A stretch of DNA of 41,652 nt, taken from assembly GCA_020404895.1 (NCBI GenBank), contig JADBWK010000054.1, forward strand, positions 1 to 41,652, in the 5' to 3' direction. Made by a program: the position numbers and the translations under genes. Below the pieces are notes generated by a model that did no database searches, was not told the DNA's origin, and worked only from the letters and a program-made list of their open reading frames with translations. This stretch comes from Pseudanabaena sp. M085S1SP2A07QC (GTDB lineage: Bacteria > Cyanobacteriota > Cyanobacteriia > Pseudanabaenales > Pseudanabaenaceae). Positions within the stretch are counted from its first letter, which is position 1; every line of letters begins with the position of its first letter. Of the stretch, positions 40,506 through 41,652 are shown in pieces.

Positions 40506-41652
40506 ATGATTGAAAATACCGAAATCCCTTTCGAGGTAAGTAGCAATGAAAATATGCCTGATGATATTCCATTAGGCAATTATGCTCCTCTGATTGTACC
40601 TTCATCTCTTGGACAGTCGTTTTTGCAGCCAAAGTTTATCTATCCTTTAGGGGCGGTATCATTATTTAATCCCGATAATGCTGAAATTAATGATGGGTTT
40701 GAACCTCTTAATAATTCATTTGATGATTCTCCTTTTTTCAATCAACCTTTATCGCCAACTTCCTTGCCTAGTGTTGATGGACAAACAATAAATCAATCTA
40801 ATATTCAAGCTAAGTCTCTTTCTTCCCAAAATAATTTACAGCGCAAGCAACAAACTAATTTATCTTCAAATACTTCTACTAACAACAAATCAATTCAAAG
40901 GCAACCGCTAAACAACTCTCCTGCTTCACAAACTAATGAAATACAAAGACAACCTGATATTTCTCCTATAGATAGTATTTCTCAAGGCGATCATAATATA
41001 CAACAAGAACCGTCATTTCCTCCTGTTGATAATATCACCCATTCGATTCAACGTGAAGCACAGACACAATTTGAGGCTTTGTCTATAGATAATATTTCCC
41101 ATGGCGATCAAACTATTCAACAAGTCCAAAGGTTTTCGGAGTCTCCTGCTTTAGATAGTGGTTCACAAAGCGATCGCACGATCCAAGATTCTGACTCAAA
41201 TATTATTCAAACTCCTCAGACAGCTTCAATTCAAAGGCAATCTGATATTTCGGCTGGAGATAATATTTCACAAGGTAATCAAAATATTCAAAGATTTTCG
41301 GAGTCTCCTGCTTTAGATAGCGTTTCACAAAGCGATGCTCCTCAACAAGTTCAGAGATTTTCAGAGTCTCCTGCTTTAGATAATGGTTCACAAGGCGATG
41401 CTCCTCAACAAGTTCAGAGATTTTCAGAGTCTCCTGCTTTAGATAATGGCTCACAAGGCGATGCTCCTCAACAAGTTCAGAGATTTTCACAGCCCCCTGT
41501 TTTAGATAGTGTTTCACAAAGCGATGCTCCTCAACAAGTTCAGAGGTTTTCGGAGTCTCCTGCTTTAGAGAATGTATCTCAAAGCGATGCTCCTCAACAA
41601 GTTCAGAGGTTTTCGGAGTCTCCTGCTTTAGATAGTGGTTCACAAAGCGATC
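40506..41652 (+). CDS. Gln/Ser-rich repeat protein, 3' truncated by window end
   Basis: Open from the ATG at 40506 to the window edge (382 codons, no stop), 3 bp after the tube gene, so the same operon. N-terminus IENTEIPFEVSSNENMPD, then APLIVPSSLGQSFLQPKFIY. From ~95 it is low complexity with recurring I/V-Q-R motifs (NLQRKQ, SIQRQ, EIQRQPD, SIQREAQ), as in the N-terminus of the DUF4157 protein. From 41334 it becomes a regular array of 21-residue repeats. No enzymatic domain is seen; it may be disordered, or the leader of a larger cargo or DUF4157-type protein whose domain is beyond the window. Confidence 0.8.
   Translation, partial: MIENTEIPFEVSSNENMPDDIPLGNYAPLIVPSSLGQSFLQPKFIYPLGAVSLFNPDNAEINDGFEPLNNSFDDSPFFNQPLSPTSLPSVDGQTINQSNIQAKSLSSQNNLQRKQQTNLSSNTSTNNKSIQRQPLNNSPASQTNEIQRQPDISPIDSISQGDHNIQQEPSFPPVDNITHSIQREAQTQFEALSIDNISHGDQTIQQVQRFSESPALDSGSQSDRTIQDSDSNIIQTPQTASIQRQSDISAGDNISQGNQNIQRFSESPALDSVSQSDAPQQVQRFSESPALDNGSQGDAPQQVQRFSESPALDNGSQGDAPQQVQRFSQPPVLDSVSQSDAPQQVQRFSESPALENVSQSDAPQQVQRFSESPALDSGSQSD
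41334..41648 (+). repeat. 63-bp tandem repeats (five complete units)
   Basis: Units start at 41334, 41397, 41460, 41523 and 41586, with a sixth starting at 41649; each encodes DAPQQVQRFSESPALD plus five variable residues (NGSQG, SVSQS, NVSQS). Looser copies precede them (about 41119-41180 and 41285-41333). Strict 63-bp periodicity keeps the frame. Confidence 0.92.

Noticed and set aside
41203-41643. Minus-strand open frame of 146 codons with repetitive product
   Set aside because: It is the antisense of the 63-bp repeat array in the plus-strand gene that follows the tube gene; its repeats follow from the DNA repeat.

Overview
The window is chromosomal DNA from a cyanobacterium. Evidence: the octamer GCGATCGC (HIP1) recurs throughout on a moderately AT-rich background; the cytochrome b6f subunit gene petN is present; and there is a Ycf46-like AAA ATPase, a biosynthetic arginine decarboxylase, XisH/XisI pairs, Uma2 nucleases, DUF928 and CHASE2 proteins. 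A Pseudanabaena-like lineage fits the style of the sequence, but that is a guess. I saw no rRNA, tRNA or CRISPR array.

Layout. 1-3.1 kb: membrane-linked GTPase, a xisI gene behind a 5'-truncated xisH, and a MOSC protein. 3.2-8.6 kb: core genes (Ycf46-like ATPase, speA, an LpxB-related protein), separated by long perfect hairpins and the first of three 93-bp MITEs. 8.6-18.9 kb: a two-partner secretion cluster with an FhaC/ShlB-type transporter (minus), a divergent short TpsA exoprotein, a TPR-CHAT protease-like protein, a DUF928 protein and a CHASE2 class III nucleotide cyclase; petN (29 codons, minus strand) sits inside it. 18.9-25 kb: thioredoxin-fold YyaL/DUF255 protein, a cyanobacterial hypothetical, a DEAD/DEAH helicase, a YpsA-like SLOG protein and an SDR-fold protein lacking the catalytic Tyr. 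25-31.6 kb: accessory island with two toxin-antitoxin operons, a broken IS transposase, an intact xisHI pair, two Uma2 genes, a putative polymorphic-toxin/immunity-like pair, and two families of short repeats bounded by HIP1 octamers. 31.6-41.65 kb: genes linked to an extracellular contractile injection system (eCIS): a DUF4157 'eCIS core' protein with a candidate effector domain, an alpha-helical-repeat protein downstream of it, pentapeptide-repeat, TPR and Nif11 proteins, a pseudokinase fused through one membrane helix to a PstS-like binding domain, then a small gene, a tail-tube protein and a Gln/Ser-rich protein of 21-residue repeats that runs off the window.

How parts may work together. 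In the secretion cluster the TpsB pore would export the TpsA protein; the CHAT protein carries a signal peptide and both catalytic residues, so it could act on periplasmic or exported proteins; the cyclase could couple an external signal to cyclic nucleotide production. At the right end the tube protein starts what is probably the eCIS structural operon, and the DUF4157 protein is the best cargo candidate. These links are inferences from gene order and domains.

The least expected signals are: (i) three 93-bp MITEs, each with a perfect 5-bp target duplication, one interrupting a hairpin that can be rebuilt exactly; (ii) a 43-bp repeat bounded by HIP1 octamers at fixed spacing, six copies in 3.7 kb; (iii) a decayed duplicate of a toxin gene start joined to one of those repeats exactly at HIP1 and containing a small inverted segment; (iv) the pseudokinase/binding-protein fusion beside the eCIS genes.
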